A DNA stretch of 64,000 bases from Pirellulales bacterium (GTDB lineage Bacteria; Planctomycetota; Planctomycetia; Pirellulales; Lacipirellulaceae). The notes under the pieces are model-generated. The model had not been told where the DNA came from and did no database searches. It saw only the letters and a list, made by a program, of their open reading frames with translations. The stretch spans positions 174,811 through 238,810 of the forward strand of contig JANQOF010000054.1 in NCBI GenBank assembly GCA_028279215.1, read 5' to 3'. Positions 30,021 through 37,728 of the stretch are shown here, one piece after another; the first letter of the stretch is position 1, and each line of letters opens with the position of its first letter. Position numbers and translations under genes: made by a program.

Positions 30021-31330
30021 CCTGGTGGCGAACCATTCGTTTGAGCATCAAGGATCTGCTACTCCACCCGATGCGGTCGTCGCTCACGGTCCTTGGAATC
30101 TTCATCGGTGTGGCTAGCGTCATTTGGTTGCTGGCAATCGGCGAGGGCATCGGCCGCAAAGCCGAAGAACAAATCGTCGACTTGGGCGCTCGAAACATCA
30201 TTCTCCGCACCGTGAAACCCTCGGGCGAGCAAGCGGGCGACGGACTATACGGCCTCACCCGCGCCGACTATCGCCGACTGCGGCGAACGCTCGACAAAAA
30301 CATCGAGCGAATCGTGCCCATTCGATTGCTTGCAAAGGGTTTTGGTCGCGGCTCGCGCGAAATGGAAGGGCGACTTGTTGGCACCACCGCGGGCTTTCTG
30401 GAAGTGATGCGGATGGAGATCGAAGAGGGCGGCCGCTTCTTCACGCACACCGACTCACTCGAAGAGCGAAACTACTGTGTCCTAGGTCCAACCGCGCGTG
30501 AGAAGCTATTTCCCTATGGCGATGCGGTTGGCCAGTCGGTCCGCATTGGCGATGAGTTTTACGACGTGATTGGCGTGATGAAACAGAAGACGTCAATGGG
30601 TTCAGGCGATCGCCAATTGAAGCCCGAGGACGTATCGAACGACATCTATATTCCCATCGATACGTTTTGGCGACGCATCGGCGACATGATCATCACCACC
30701 GGAAGCGGCTTGTTTCAGCGCGAGACTATCGAGATTAGCCAAATCATCATCGAAGTCGAGAACCAAGATCAGGTGCTCGAGATGGCGCGTGTGGTGGACT
30801 CGACCTTGGCAGCCGAGCATACGTTGCCCGACTACGCGATGACCGTACCCTTGGAACTGTTAGAACAAGCCCGTACGACGCGGCTTCTGTTTATCGTGTT
30901 CCTTGGCATGATCGCGGCCATCTCGTTGGTGGTCGGCGGCATTGGCATCATGAACATCATGCTGGCCACCGTGACCGAACGAACTCGCGAGATCGGCATC
31001 CGTCGCGCCCTGGGCGCGAAACGTCGCGACATCACGCGGCAGTTTCTCATCGAGTCGGTGGTGCTCTCGGCCGTGGGTGGATTGCTAGGCATTGCTGCGG
31101 GACTCACCTGCCCACTCTTGGCCAGCCCGCTACGCCGCAGCCTTATTTACCTGTTCCCTGAACAGATGGCCGCCCTGCCCGAAGAGATCCGCAACGTCGA
31201 ACCGCTGCTCGTCGGCTGGTCGATCCCACTGTCGCTCATCATCGCCGTGGTCGTGGGTGTTGTGTTCGGAGTCTACCCAGCCATGAAAGCTGCCCGGCTC
31301 GATCCCATCGAAGCGTTGAGGCACGAGTGA
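30014..31330 (+). CDS. ABC transporter permease, MacB-like
   Basis: The 438-residue inner-membrane permease has the MacB topology: one helix near residues 20-40, a large periplasmic domain (about 45-280, including the conserved GRFFTHTD and VLGPTAREKLF elements), and three helices in the FtsX-like C-terminal domain (IMNIMLATVTERTREIGIRRALGAKR between helices 2 and 3). With the ATPase, HlyD adaptor and TolC channel it completes a tripartite exporter. The substrate is unknown; peptides, lipoproteins or small toxic molecules are all possible. Confidence 0.9.
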   Translation: MLAWWRTIRLSIKDLLLHPMRSSLTVLGIFIGVASVIWLLAIGEGIGRKAEEQIVDLGARNIILRTVKPSGEQAGDGLYGLTRADYRRLRRTLDKNIERIVPIRLLAKGFGRGSREMEGRLVGTTAGFLEVMRMEIEEGGRFFTHTDSLEERNYCVLGPTAREKLFPYGDAVGQSVRIGDEFYDVIGVMKQKTSMGSGDRQLKPEDVSNDIYIPIDTFWRRIGDMIITTGSGLFQRETIEISQIIIEVENQDQVLEMARVVDSTLAAEHTLPDYAMTVPLELLEQARTTRLLFIVFLGMIAAISLVVGGIGIMNIMLATVTERTREIGIRRALGAKRRDITRQFLIESVVLSAVGGLLGIAAGLTCPLLASPLRRSLIYLFPEQMAALPEEIRNVEPLLVGWSIPLSLIIAVVVGVVFGVYPAMKAARLDPIEALRHE

Positions 31331-31372
31331 GCGGTAGGTCCTGCTAGGAACTCCCTTAAATACCCTAATCTC

Positions 31373-31442
31373 TTCGCCCGCGAATCACGCAAATCGAGAA
31401 TCCATCTCGAGTTCGCGGACATTCGCGTGATTCGCGGGCGAA
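31373..31442. repeat. Perfect 18-bp inverted repeat
   Basis: TTCGCCCGCGAATCACGC at 31373-31390 is exactly complementary to 31425-31442. A nested hairpin (TCGAGA 31394-31399, TCTCGA 31405-31410) lies inside. There is no T-tract. The element sits between the permease and the yifB gene and looks like a dispersed intergenic palindrome. Confidence 0.75.
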
Positions 31443-31530
31443 ACAAACCCAAACTTGCGAAAAGCTTCTTGCATTGCTGTCTCGAATTCGGTAATGTGTA
31501 CGCACGTACATTATCGATGGAGGGGGCCCA

Positions 31531-33069
31531 TTGCTCGCACGAATTCACACGTTTAGTCTGGTGGGGATCGAAGCGCTGCCGGTGGTGGCCGAGGTCGACG
31601 TATCGGGGTCGGCGATTCCAAAGACCATTCTGGTCGGGCTGCCCGAGGCGGCCGTACGCGAAAGCACCCATCGCATCGAGCGGGCGATGGTTAACAGCGG
31701 CTTTGTTCGACCACAGGATCGCGTGGTGATCAATCTCGCTCCTGCAGAACTGCCTAAGCAGGCTGCGTCGTTCGATTTGCCGATTGCGCTGGGCGTGCTC
31801 GCCGGCAGTGGGCAAATTGCCTCCGAGCGGTTGGGCGAGTATGCGGTGGTGGGCGAGCTCGCGCTCGACGGGTCGATGCGGCCAGTTAAAGGCGTGCTTT
31901 CGATGGCAATTGCCGCCGCCAAAATCAAAGGCGTTTGCGGGCTGGTGGTGCCTTCGGCCAACGCGCCCGAAGCGGCTGTAGTCGAGGGACTCGAAGTGAT
32001 CCCGGTCGACAGTTTGACGCAGGCTGTGGGATTCTTCGCTGGCAGCATCGATATCCCGCCTGAGCCATGCCGCGTCAACGAGTTATTCGACGAGCATGGT
32101 AACTATGACATCGACTTTGCCGACGTCCGCGGGCAAGAGATGGCCAAGCGGGCAATCACCATCGCCGCCGCGGGTGGACACAACCTGCTAATGCTCGGTC
32201 CGCCCGGCAGCGGTAAGACGATGCTGGCCAAGCGCGTGCCGACCGTGCTGCCGCAATTGACCTCGGAAGAGTCGATCGAGACAACGCGAATCTACAGCGC
32301 GGTTGGGCGATTGAAGCCGGGCGAACCACTACTCGCCCGCCGACCGTTCCGTTCGCCGCACCACACCATCAGTAACGCCGGGCTGGTGGGTGGAGGTTCG
32401 ACGCCCGCGCCGGGCGAAATCAGCTTGGCGCACAACGGCGTTCTGTTCCTCGACGAACTCCCTGAGTTCAACCGTCAAACGCTCGAAGTGCTCCGCCAGC
32501 CTTTGGAAGACGGCTGCGTAACGATCAGCCGTGCGCTAACTTCCACCACATTCCCCGCCGATTTCATATTGATTGCTTCGCTCAACCCCTGCCCGTGTGG
32601 GTTCCGAAACGATCCGCGGCGCGAGTGCCAGTGTAGCGTGATGCAGGTGGAGCGCTACATGAGCAAGATCAGTGGTCCGTTGCTCGATCGGGTCGACTTG
32701 CACATCGAAGTGCCGGCGGTGCCGTTCAAGGAGCTCAGTGCCAAGGCCGACGGTACGTCGAGCGCCACGATGCGCGGCGAAGTGATGTCGGCCCGCCAAT
32801 TGCAGACCGGTCGCTTCGCCAAGACCGCCACACGCTGCAACGCCCAAATGACTTCGCGACAAATCCGCCAATGCTGCCCACTCGACGACTTGTGTACGAA
32901 CCTGTTGCGCCAAAGCATCAACGAACTGGGCCTATCCGCCCGCGCCCACGACAAGGTGCTCCGCGTCGCCCGTACCATCGCTGACTTGGAACGGAGCGAA
33001 GCGATCCGCCCAGAGCATCTGAGCGAGGCGGTGAATTATCGGATGTTGGATCGGAAGATGTTGCACTGA
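31531..33069 (+). CDS. YifB/ComM-family Mg-chelatase-like AAA+ ATPase
   Basis: The 512-residue protein has an N-terminal ChlI-type protease-like fold (LVGIEALPVVAEVDVSG...) and a central AAA+ domain. Walker A is GPPGSGKTML (about residues 226-235) and Walker B is VLFLDELPEF. A cysteine cluster CPCGFRNDPRRECQC is typical of the family, and the C-terminal part is the Mg_chelatase_C domain. ComM homologues act as a branch-migration helicase during natural transformation. The start is TTG at 31531, supported by GGAGGGGG with a 4-base spacing; no ATG fits the family N-terminus. Confidence 0.9.
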   Translation: MLARIHTFSLVGIEALPVVAEVDVSGSAIPKTILVGLPEAAVRESTHRIERAMVNSGFVRPQDRVVINLAPAELPKQAASFDLPIALGVLAGSGQIASERLGEYAVVGELALDGSMRPVKGVLSMAIAAAKIKGVCGLVVPSANAPEAAVVEGLEVIPVDSLTQAVGFFAGSIDIPPEPCRVNELFDEHGNYDIDFADVRGQEMAKRAITIAAAGGHNLLMLGPPGSGKTMLAKRVPTVLPQLTSEESIETTRIYSAVGRLKPGEPLLARRPFRSPHHTISNAGLVGGGSTPAPGEISLAHNGVLFLDELPEFNRQTLEVLRQPLEDGCVTISRALTSTTFPADFILIASLNPCPCGFRNDPRRECQCSVMQVERYMSKISGPLLDRVDLHIEVPAVPFKELSAKADGTSSATMRGEVMSARQLQTGRFAKTATRCNAQMTSRQIRQCCPLDDLCTNLLRQSINELGLSARAHDKVLRVARTIADLERSEAIRPEHLSEAVNYRMLDRKMLH

Positions 33070-33076
33070 GAGGGGG

Positions 33077-33183
33077 AGACACAACGAATGCAGAATTGCG
33101 GAGCTGGGGGCCATGCCTACGTCGTTGCCCCCTGTGGGCATGGCGCCCGGCTGCTGTTGTTATACAGGCGTCGAGTTGTGTCT
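33077..33183. repeat. 107-bp element with terminal and internal inverted repeats
   Basis: AGACACAAC (33077-33085) pairs with GTTGTGTCT (33175-33183). Inside, GCCATGCC (33110-33117) pairs with GGCATGGC (33137-33144). It may be a structured RNA or a small MITE-like element; no target duplication is evident. Confidence 0.5.
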
Positions 33184-33292
33184 TAGGGCCGTTCAAATCT
33201 GCCGACTTTTCAATTGAAACAGGGCCACGAGTCTGGTGAAATAGATGGGGTGGCAAGTGCTAGTCGCCGGTGTTGTCGATCTGGTGTTCGGG

Positions 33293-33328
33293 GTTTTGCC
33301 CCAATTGGGGCAAAACGTGGGGCAAAAC
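33293..33328. repeat. 24-bp palindrome with tandem GGGGCAAAAC half-sites
   Basis: GTTTTGCCCCAATTGGGGCAAAAC (33293-33316, written here as its two 12-mer halves joined) is a perfect palindrome. The half GTGGGGCAAAAC is repeated at 33317-33328. It could be an operator. Confidence 0.7.
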
Positions 33329-33412
33329 TTGGTGGAAGCAAAGGCGTAGCGATTCCGTAAGCCCATTGACAGAAATGGGTTGGGGAATCTGCCAGTTGTG
33401 TGGGGACGTGGG

Positions 33413-33460
33413 TTTTGCCACAGCGAATTGTATGTTGGCTAACGCCGTCGTGTGGCAAAA
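33413..33460. repeat. 10-bp inverted repeat TTTTGCCACA
   Basis: TTTTGCCACA at 33413-33422 and TGTGGCAAAA at 33451-33460 are exact reverse complements, 28 bases apart. They share the TTTTGCC core with the palindrome at 33293. Confidence 0.55.
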
Positions 33461-33586
33461 TCCAAGTCGTTGAGGCTCAACAGGTTAGCGAAGTTGGACT
33501 TGCCCCGTTGCGGCTTTACCGGGCAGAAATGTTCGCGTTGTTTGGGTAGAACCTGCAACGAATGGCCGCAAAAGCGTAAGAAATTA

Positions 33587-33615
33587 TTGACACCTCTACG
33601 CTCACCACTTAGCTT
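33587..33615 (+). promoter_or_regulatory. Possible promoter for the PQQ dehydrogenase gene
   Basis: A perfect TTGACA (33587-33592) and a weak TAGCTT (33610-33615) are 17 bases apart, 58 bases before the ATG. Confidence 0.35.
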
Positions 33616-33673
33616 GTGTGGCTTGAGGGAGGGAGCGGTCGGCTTGGATCGACTCACATAGGAACAGAACACC

Positions 33674-35260
33674 ATGCTTCGCCCCATCGTCGGCGGCTGC
33701 CTCTGGGCCGCATTGTCGCTGGCCCTGCCGGCGCACGCCCAGATTTCTGGCAGCACACGCGTCGCCAGCAACCTCGACCAGCCAATTTTCGCCACGCACG
33801 CGCCTGGCGACGCCAGTCGGCTATTCATCGCTCAGAAGGGTGGGGCGATTCGCATCTTGGACCTGACTACAGGCAACATGCTGCCCGATAACTTCTTGAA
33901 TCCGATTTCAGACATCAACCCCGCCAACGAAGGCGGCCTGTTGGGGTTGGCGTTTCATCCCGACTACGCGACTAATGGAAAGTTCTACGTGAATGTCACG
34001 CGGAACAACGGTCGCCAAACGTTCCAGGGGTCGAATCCAAACGCCAACATGTCGACCCATATTCTGGAATATGAGGTTTCGGGTTCGAACCCCAATGTTG
34101 CAGTCGAGAGCCCGCGCGAGATCTTGAGCTTTGTGCAACCGCAGACGAATCACAACGGCGGTTGGATTGGGTTCAGCCCTAACGACGGTTACTTGTACGT
34201 CGCTACCGGCGATGGTGGGGGAGGCAACGATCTCGACTTTGATGGCGACAGCGACGGGCATACGCCGAGCATTGGAAACGCACAGGACCTCTATTTGGAA
34301 AACGACGGCACAGGGCAGCCAGCGCGTAATCTGCACGGTAAGATGCTTCGCATTGACGTCAACGGCGATGATTTTCCTACGGAGACCAGCCGCAACTATG
34401 CGATTCCGACGGGCAACCCATTCGCCAACAACGCCACGCCGTTGGACGACGAGATTTGGTCGTTCGGCCTGCGGAACCCGTTCCGCTCCAGCTTCGACCG
34501 CGCGACTGGCGACCTTTGGATCGGCGACGTGGGGCAGAACCGCAGGGAAGAGATTAACTCGCAGCCTGCGAGTAGCGTGGGTGGCGAGAACTACGGTTGG
34601 CGGCTTCGGGAAGGTGACATCGAAACGCCAGATGTGGGTGGCGATGAGCCCGCCAACTACGCAGCGCCGGTGTACGACTACACGCGAGGTTCTGGAGAGT
34701 TTCAAGGCCAATCGGTCACCGGGGGTGTCGTCTACCGCGGCCCCGATCCAATGTTGCGCGGACAGTATCTATTTGGCGACTACGTGAGGAACAACAACTG
34801 GATGTTTGATCCCAATGATCCGGACGGGACAGTTTCGAACATCAATAGCCAGTTGACGCCCAATGTTGGCAGTATCGGGAATATGGTGGCCTACGGAGAG
34901 GACGCCGACGGGAATGTCTACATCGTTGACCTTTTTGGCGAAGTGTTTCGCATCGACACAGCCATCCAACTCCCCGGCGACTACGATGGAAGCGGCTTGG
35001 TCGACGCCGACGACTACGACATGTGGAAGAACACGTTTGGCAGTGTCGGCAGTTTTGCCGCCGATGGAAACGGCAACGGTACGGTCGACTTGGCCGACTA
35101 CACGGTGTGGCGCGACAACCTAGGTCGCCAGTTTCCGGCCGCTCTGGTGGCTGCGGTTGAGCCCATTCCCGAGCCGTGCACGTTTGTGCTTCTGGGCGCA
35201 GCATTGGTGGGCCGATGCGTCATCCAATCTGCTAGCAGATGTCGCGCTGGGAGAGTTTGA
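33674..35260 (+). CDS. PQQ-dependent sugar dehydrogenase (soluble GDH type) with dockerin-like and PEP-CTERM tail
   Basis: The 528-residue secreted protein would oxidise an aldose sugar using pyrroloquinoline quinone. A signal peptide (LWAALSLALPAHAQ) precedes a six-bladed propeller of the GSDH family: FATHAPGDASRLFIAQKGG, GLLGLAFHPDY, IGFSPNDGYLYVATGDGG, and EIWSFGLRNPFRSSFDRATGDLWIGDVGQ. From about residue 434, GDYDGSGLVDADDYDMWKNTFG and NGNGTVDLADYTVWRDNLG form a dockerin type I-like calcium-binding pair. The end, IPEPCTFVLLGAALVGRCV plus a basic tail, is a PEP-CTERM-like signal. It is thus probably displayed at or released from the cell surface. Confidence 0.85.
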   Translation: MLRPIVGGCLWAALSLALPAHAQISGSTRVASNLDQPIFATHAPGDASRLFIAQKGGAIRILDLTTGNMLPDNFLNPISDINPANEGGLLGLAFHPDYATNGKFYVNVTRNNGRQTFQGSNPNANMSTHILEYEVSGSNPNVAVESPREILSFVQPQTNHNGGWIGFSPNDGYLYVATGDGGGGNDLDFDGDSDGHTPSIGNAQDLYLENDGTGQPARNLHGKMLRIDVNGDDFPTETSRNYAIPTGNPFANNATPLDDEIWSFGLRNPFRSSFDRATGDLWIGDVGQNRREEINSQPASSVGGENYGWRLREGDIETPDVGGDEPANYAAPVYDYTRGSGEFQGQSVTGGVVYRGPDPMLRGQYLFGDYVRNNNWMFDPNDPDGTVSNINSQLTPNVGSIGNMVAYGEDADGNVYIVDLFGEVFRIDTAIQLPGDYDGSGLVDADDYDMWKNTFGSVGSFAADGNGNGTVDLADYTVWRDNLGRQFPAALVAAVEPIPEPCTFVLLGAALVGRCVIQSASRCRAGRV

Positions 35261-35342
35261 CTCAATCGCCCTGGATCGTCCGCCGATGTCAGCCGATAGG
35301 CGAGCGGTGCGCGCTCGCGATGGTAGGTTTCGGGGGGGCGTG

Positions 35343-36242
35343 ATGATCAGGGTTGCTGTTCAAGTCGGATTGTTGTTGTCGCTCGCGGCATCGGCCTCCG
35401 CTGCCACTTACTACGTAAACAACCAACTCGGCAGCGATCGTGCTAGCGGGCTGGAGCCTGAGCCGCGGGCCGACCATGGCCCTGTGCGGACGGTGCGTGC
35501 AGCGCTCGCGCGGGCCGGACGCGCCGATCGCATCGTGCTGGCGGCCACCGGCGAGCCCTATCGCGAAGAGATCAGTTTGAGCCTTCCGCGACACAGTGGA
35601 TTTCGTGAGCGGCCGTTTGTGATCGACGGCGGCGGCGCGATGCTCGACGGCACCGTAGTCGCCGATCCACGAGCGTGGCGGCATGTTGAAGGCAACGTGT
35701 TTGCCATGCGGCCAAGGCGGCTCACTTACCAACAGCTGTTCGACGCGGGGCAGCCACTCGAAAGAGTACCAATGTGGAACGCGTACGAAGCCAGCGGCCT
35801 CGACCCATTGCAATGGGCGCTACTCAACGGAGTGATGTACTTTGCAACCGAAGAGAACCAAACGCCACCGGACCATGCCCTTCGACATGCTGGGCTGCAG
35901 ACGGGCATTACGCTGTACGACGTTCGGCATGTGCGCATCGAGAATCTGGTGATCCAAGGATTCCAGCAAGACGGCATCAACGCTCATGAGTTGGTGCGCG
36001 ACTGCGTGATTGTCGACGTCGACAGTCGCGCTAACGGCCGTAGTGGTTTGAGCGTGGGCGGCGCTTCGCGAGTGCTGGCCGAGCGGTGCAACTTCTACTC
36101 CAACGGCCGAGTGCAAGTCCGCACGGAAGGTTTGGGCGAATTGGAACTCGTTGGATGCGACGTGGGAGACGACACCGCGCCGGCGTACGAAGCGGACGGA
36201 CGTCGCTTGCTGGTCGACGGCCAGCCGGTGTTGGAGCCATAG
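35343..36242 (+). CDS. Secreted right-handed beta-helix protein
   Basis: The protein is 299 residues. The signal peptide is RVAVQVGLLLSLAASASAA. YYVNNQLGSDRASGLEPEPRADHGPVRTVRAAL follows, a typical opening of parallel beta-helix proteins of the polysaccharide-lyase/Beta_helix type. Regular short strands appear later (VRIENLVIQGFQQDGINAHELVRDCVIVDVDSRANGRSGLSV). No lyase catalytic site could be assigned. The ATG at 35343 directly precedes the signal peptide and has GGGGGG a few bases upstream; the longer open frame overlaps the preceding gene and is unlikely. Confidence 0.78.
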   Translation: MIRVAVQVGLLLSLAASASAATYYVNNQLGSDRASGLEPEPRADHGPVRTVRAALARAGRADRIVLAATGEPYREEISLSLPRHSGFRERPFVIDGGGAMLDGTVVADPRAWRHVEGNVFAMRPRRLTYQQLFDAGQPLERVPMWNAYEASGLDPLQWALLNGVMYFATEENQTPPDHALRHAGLQTGITLYDVRHVRIENLVIQGFQQDGINAHELVRDCVIVDVDSRANGRSGLSVGGASRVLAERCNFYSNGRVQVRTEGLGELELVGCDVGDDTAPAYEADGRRLLVDGQPVLEP

Positions 36243-36249
36243 CTTCGGG

Positions 36250-37266
36250 CTACACCATTTCCTCGGCTTCGTTTATCGCGGCGTCGATCGACTTGCGCTG
36301 GGTGAGGTAATAGCAGATGGCGGCGATGCCGGCGGTAAGCATCACCAGCCGTTGGCCAAGCGCGACGATCGCGCCCGAGTTGGCGTCGGAACCGACCGCT
36401 GCGTAGAGCCCGGCGAGCGCGGCCTCGGTGGTTCCAAGTCCGCCAGGCGTTAGCGGGATGGCGCCGGCTGTTTCGGCCAACGGTACGATGCAGAATTGTT
36501 CGCCGAGCGGAGGGTGTGTGAGCGGAAGGCCGACTGACACGGTGTAGAACGAAAAGACGAGCAACAGATGCATGGCGATGCCCAAAACGATCGCGGGAAG
36601 TAGTCGCTTAGGGCGGCGGCTCATTACACGGCAAGACACGAACAGGTTGCCCACCACCTTGCCCACGCCCGGCACGCCGTTAAGCAGTCGCGCGGTGGAT
36701 TCGCTGATTCTGCCCGGCGCCATGAACAGTCCACCAACAATCAATAAGGCAGCCAGCAACGCCAACACCAACATGGCCAGTCCTCGCACGCTCGGGGGCA
36801 ACTCAGCATTCCAAATCATGCCAGTAACCAGGATCGCCGAGCTGGTAATCACTAGTAGCGAAAGCAGGCCGATAATCCTATCGGCAACCACGGTGGCGAC
36901 GGCTTCGCTCTTGCGGTTTTTGTGCTCGCGCGCCAAGGCCACTCCCTTGAACAGGTCGCCGCCGACTCCGCCGGGTCCGACGAAGTTCAGAGCGAAGCCC
37001 AGCGAACCCAATCGAAACGCGTCGCCAGGTGTAAACGGAAGATCGACTGCCCGCACCAACAAGTACCACCGCACAAATCCGAGCAACACCGCGCCAACCA
37101 CACAGGCAAGCGAAGTGACCAGCATGCCCCAGTTTTTTGGATTGTGGACGATCTCTTCAAATCGCTGGTGGCTTTGCGCCTGGTACACAAGGTACGCTAC
37201 AATCGCCAGTCCAAGCAGTAGTTTGGCAGCGGCGCGAAGGCGGCGAATCGTGGGTGCAGTCGACAT
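36250..37266 (-). CDS. UPF0104 / lysylphosphatidylglycerol-synthase-like membrane protein
   Basis: The 338-residue protein has about eight hydrophobic helices. Family signatures are FALNFVGPGGVGGDLFKG (about residues 90-107) and PLAETAGAIPLTPGGLGTTEAALAGLY near the end. These match the flippase-like N-terminal domain of MprF, found alone in the UPF0104/AglD2 group; the synthase domain is absent. It probably moves lipid-linked molecules across the membrane. I prefer the ATG at 37266, because a TATAAAGT box lies across the earlier ATG at 37338. Confidence 0.82.
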   Translation of the reverse strand: MSTAPTIRRLRAAAKLLLGLAIVAYLVYQAQSHQRFEEIVHNPKNWGMLVTSLACVVGAVLLGFVRWYLLVRAVDLPFTPGDAFRLGSLGFALNFVGPGGVGGDLFKGVALAREHKNRKSEAVATVVADRIIGLLSLLVITSSAILVTGMIWNAELPPSVRGLAMLVLALLAALLIVGGLFMAPGRISESTARLLNGVPGVGKVVGNLFVSCRVMSRRPKRLLPAIVLGIAMHLLLVFSFYTVSVGLPLTHPPLGEQFCIVPLAETAGAIPLTPGGLGTTEAALAGLYAAVGSDANSGAIVALGQRLVMLTAGIAAICYYLTQRKSIDAAINEAEEMV

Positions 37267-37342
37267 TCTCAGATGCAGCAGGCCAGATTTCGCGTCGCCG
37301 CAGCGGGCGTTGACAATCGTAGGGTCGGACGTAAACATACTT

Positions 37343-37348
37343 TATAAT
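37343..37348 (+). promoter_or_regulatory. -10 box upstream of tRNA-Ala
   Basis: TATAAT lies 42 bases before the tRNA. A TTGACA exists at 37310-37315, but the 27-base spacing is too long for a standard pair. Confidence 0.3.
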
Positions 37349-37390
37349 CAATGCTCTAGGCCACGCGGTCGAAGGCAACCCGCAGACATC

Positions 37391-37463
37391 GGGGGATTAG
37401 CTCAGTTGGGAGAGCGTTTGGCTGGCAGCCAAAAGGTCACCGGTTCGAGCCCGGTATCCTCCA
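37391..37463 (+). tRNA. tRNA-Ala (anticodon GGC)
   Basis: The gene is 73 nt without encoded CCA. The acceptor stem GGGGGAT/ATCCTCC has one G-T pair. The anticodon stem TTTGG/CCAAA encloses CTGGCAG, giving GGC at 37424-37426. The T arm is ACCGG TTCGAGC CCGGT. Confidence 0.96.
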
Positions 37464-37495
37464 TTAGTCGAAAAACATTGAGACTTGCGGATGAA

Positions 37496-37527
37496 CGTCA
37501 CTGGACGAGGCCCAGTGGCGTTTTTTC
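37496..37527 (+). terminator. Rho-independent terminator after tRNA-Ala
   Basis: The stem CGTCACTGG/CCAGTGGCG (37496-37504 and 37512-37520) has one wobble pair and is followed by six T residues. Confidence 0.85.
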
Positions 37528-37728
37528 GTTCACGGGCGAATTTCGTCTCGCTGAAGCGTAGGTTATCCCCGTATTGGATCCAAGCAGGTTTGGGTTTGCC
37601 GAAGAGGTGCCACGTGATGGTTGACGGCCAATCACCAATCATGTTCGATGCAACCGTCACAGGCGCACCGGTCGTTGCCTGAGGTATGTCAGGCGTCCTT
37701 TCACGACACCATTGCGATTTGGCCGTTT

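Larger units (their letters stand above)
33070..33673 (+). other. Repeat-rich intergenic region
   Basis: This 604-base gap has no credible gene. It holds a 107-base structure bounded by 9-bp inverted repeats (33077-33183), a 24-bp palindrome with tandem half-sites (33293-33328), a second TTTTGCCACA/TGTGGCAAAA pair (33413-33460), and a possible promoter (TTGACA 33587-33592) for the PQQ dehydrogenase gene. Confidence 0.6.

Noticed and set aside
33452..33661. 69-codon frame upstream of the PQQ dehydrogenase
   Set aside because: It is Lys/Arg/Cys-rich and lacks a ribosome-binding site; the DNA is better explained as inverted-repeat-rich intergenic sequence.
37310..37348. TTGACA and TATAAT as a promoter pair for tRNA-Ala
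   Set aside because: The 27-base spacing is far too long; only the -10 box is kept, with low confidence.
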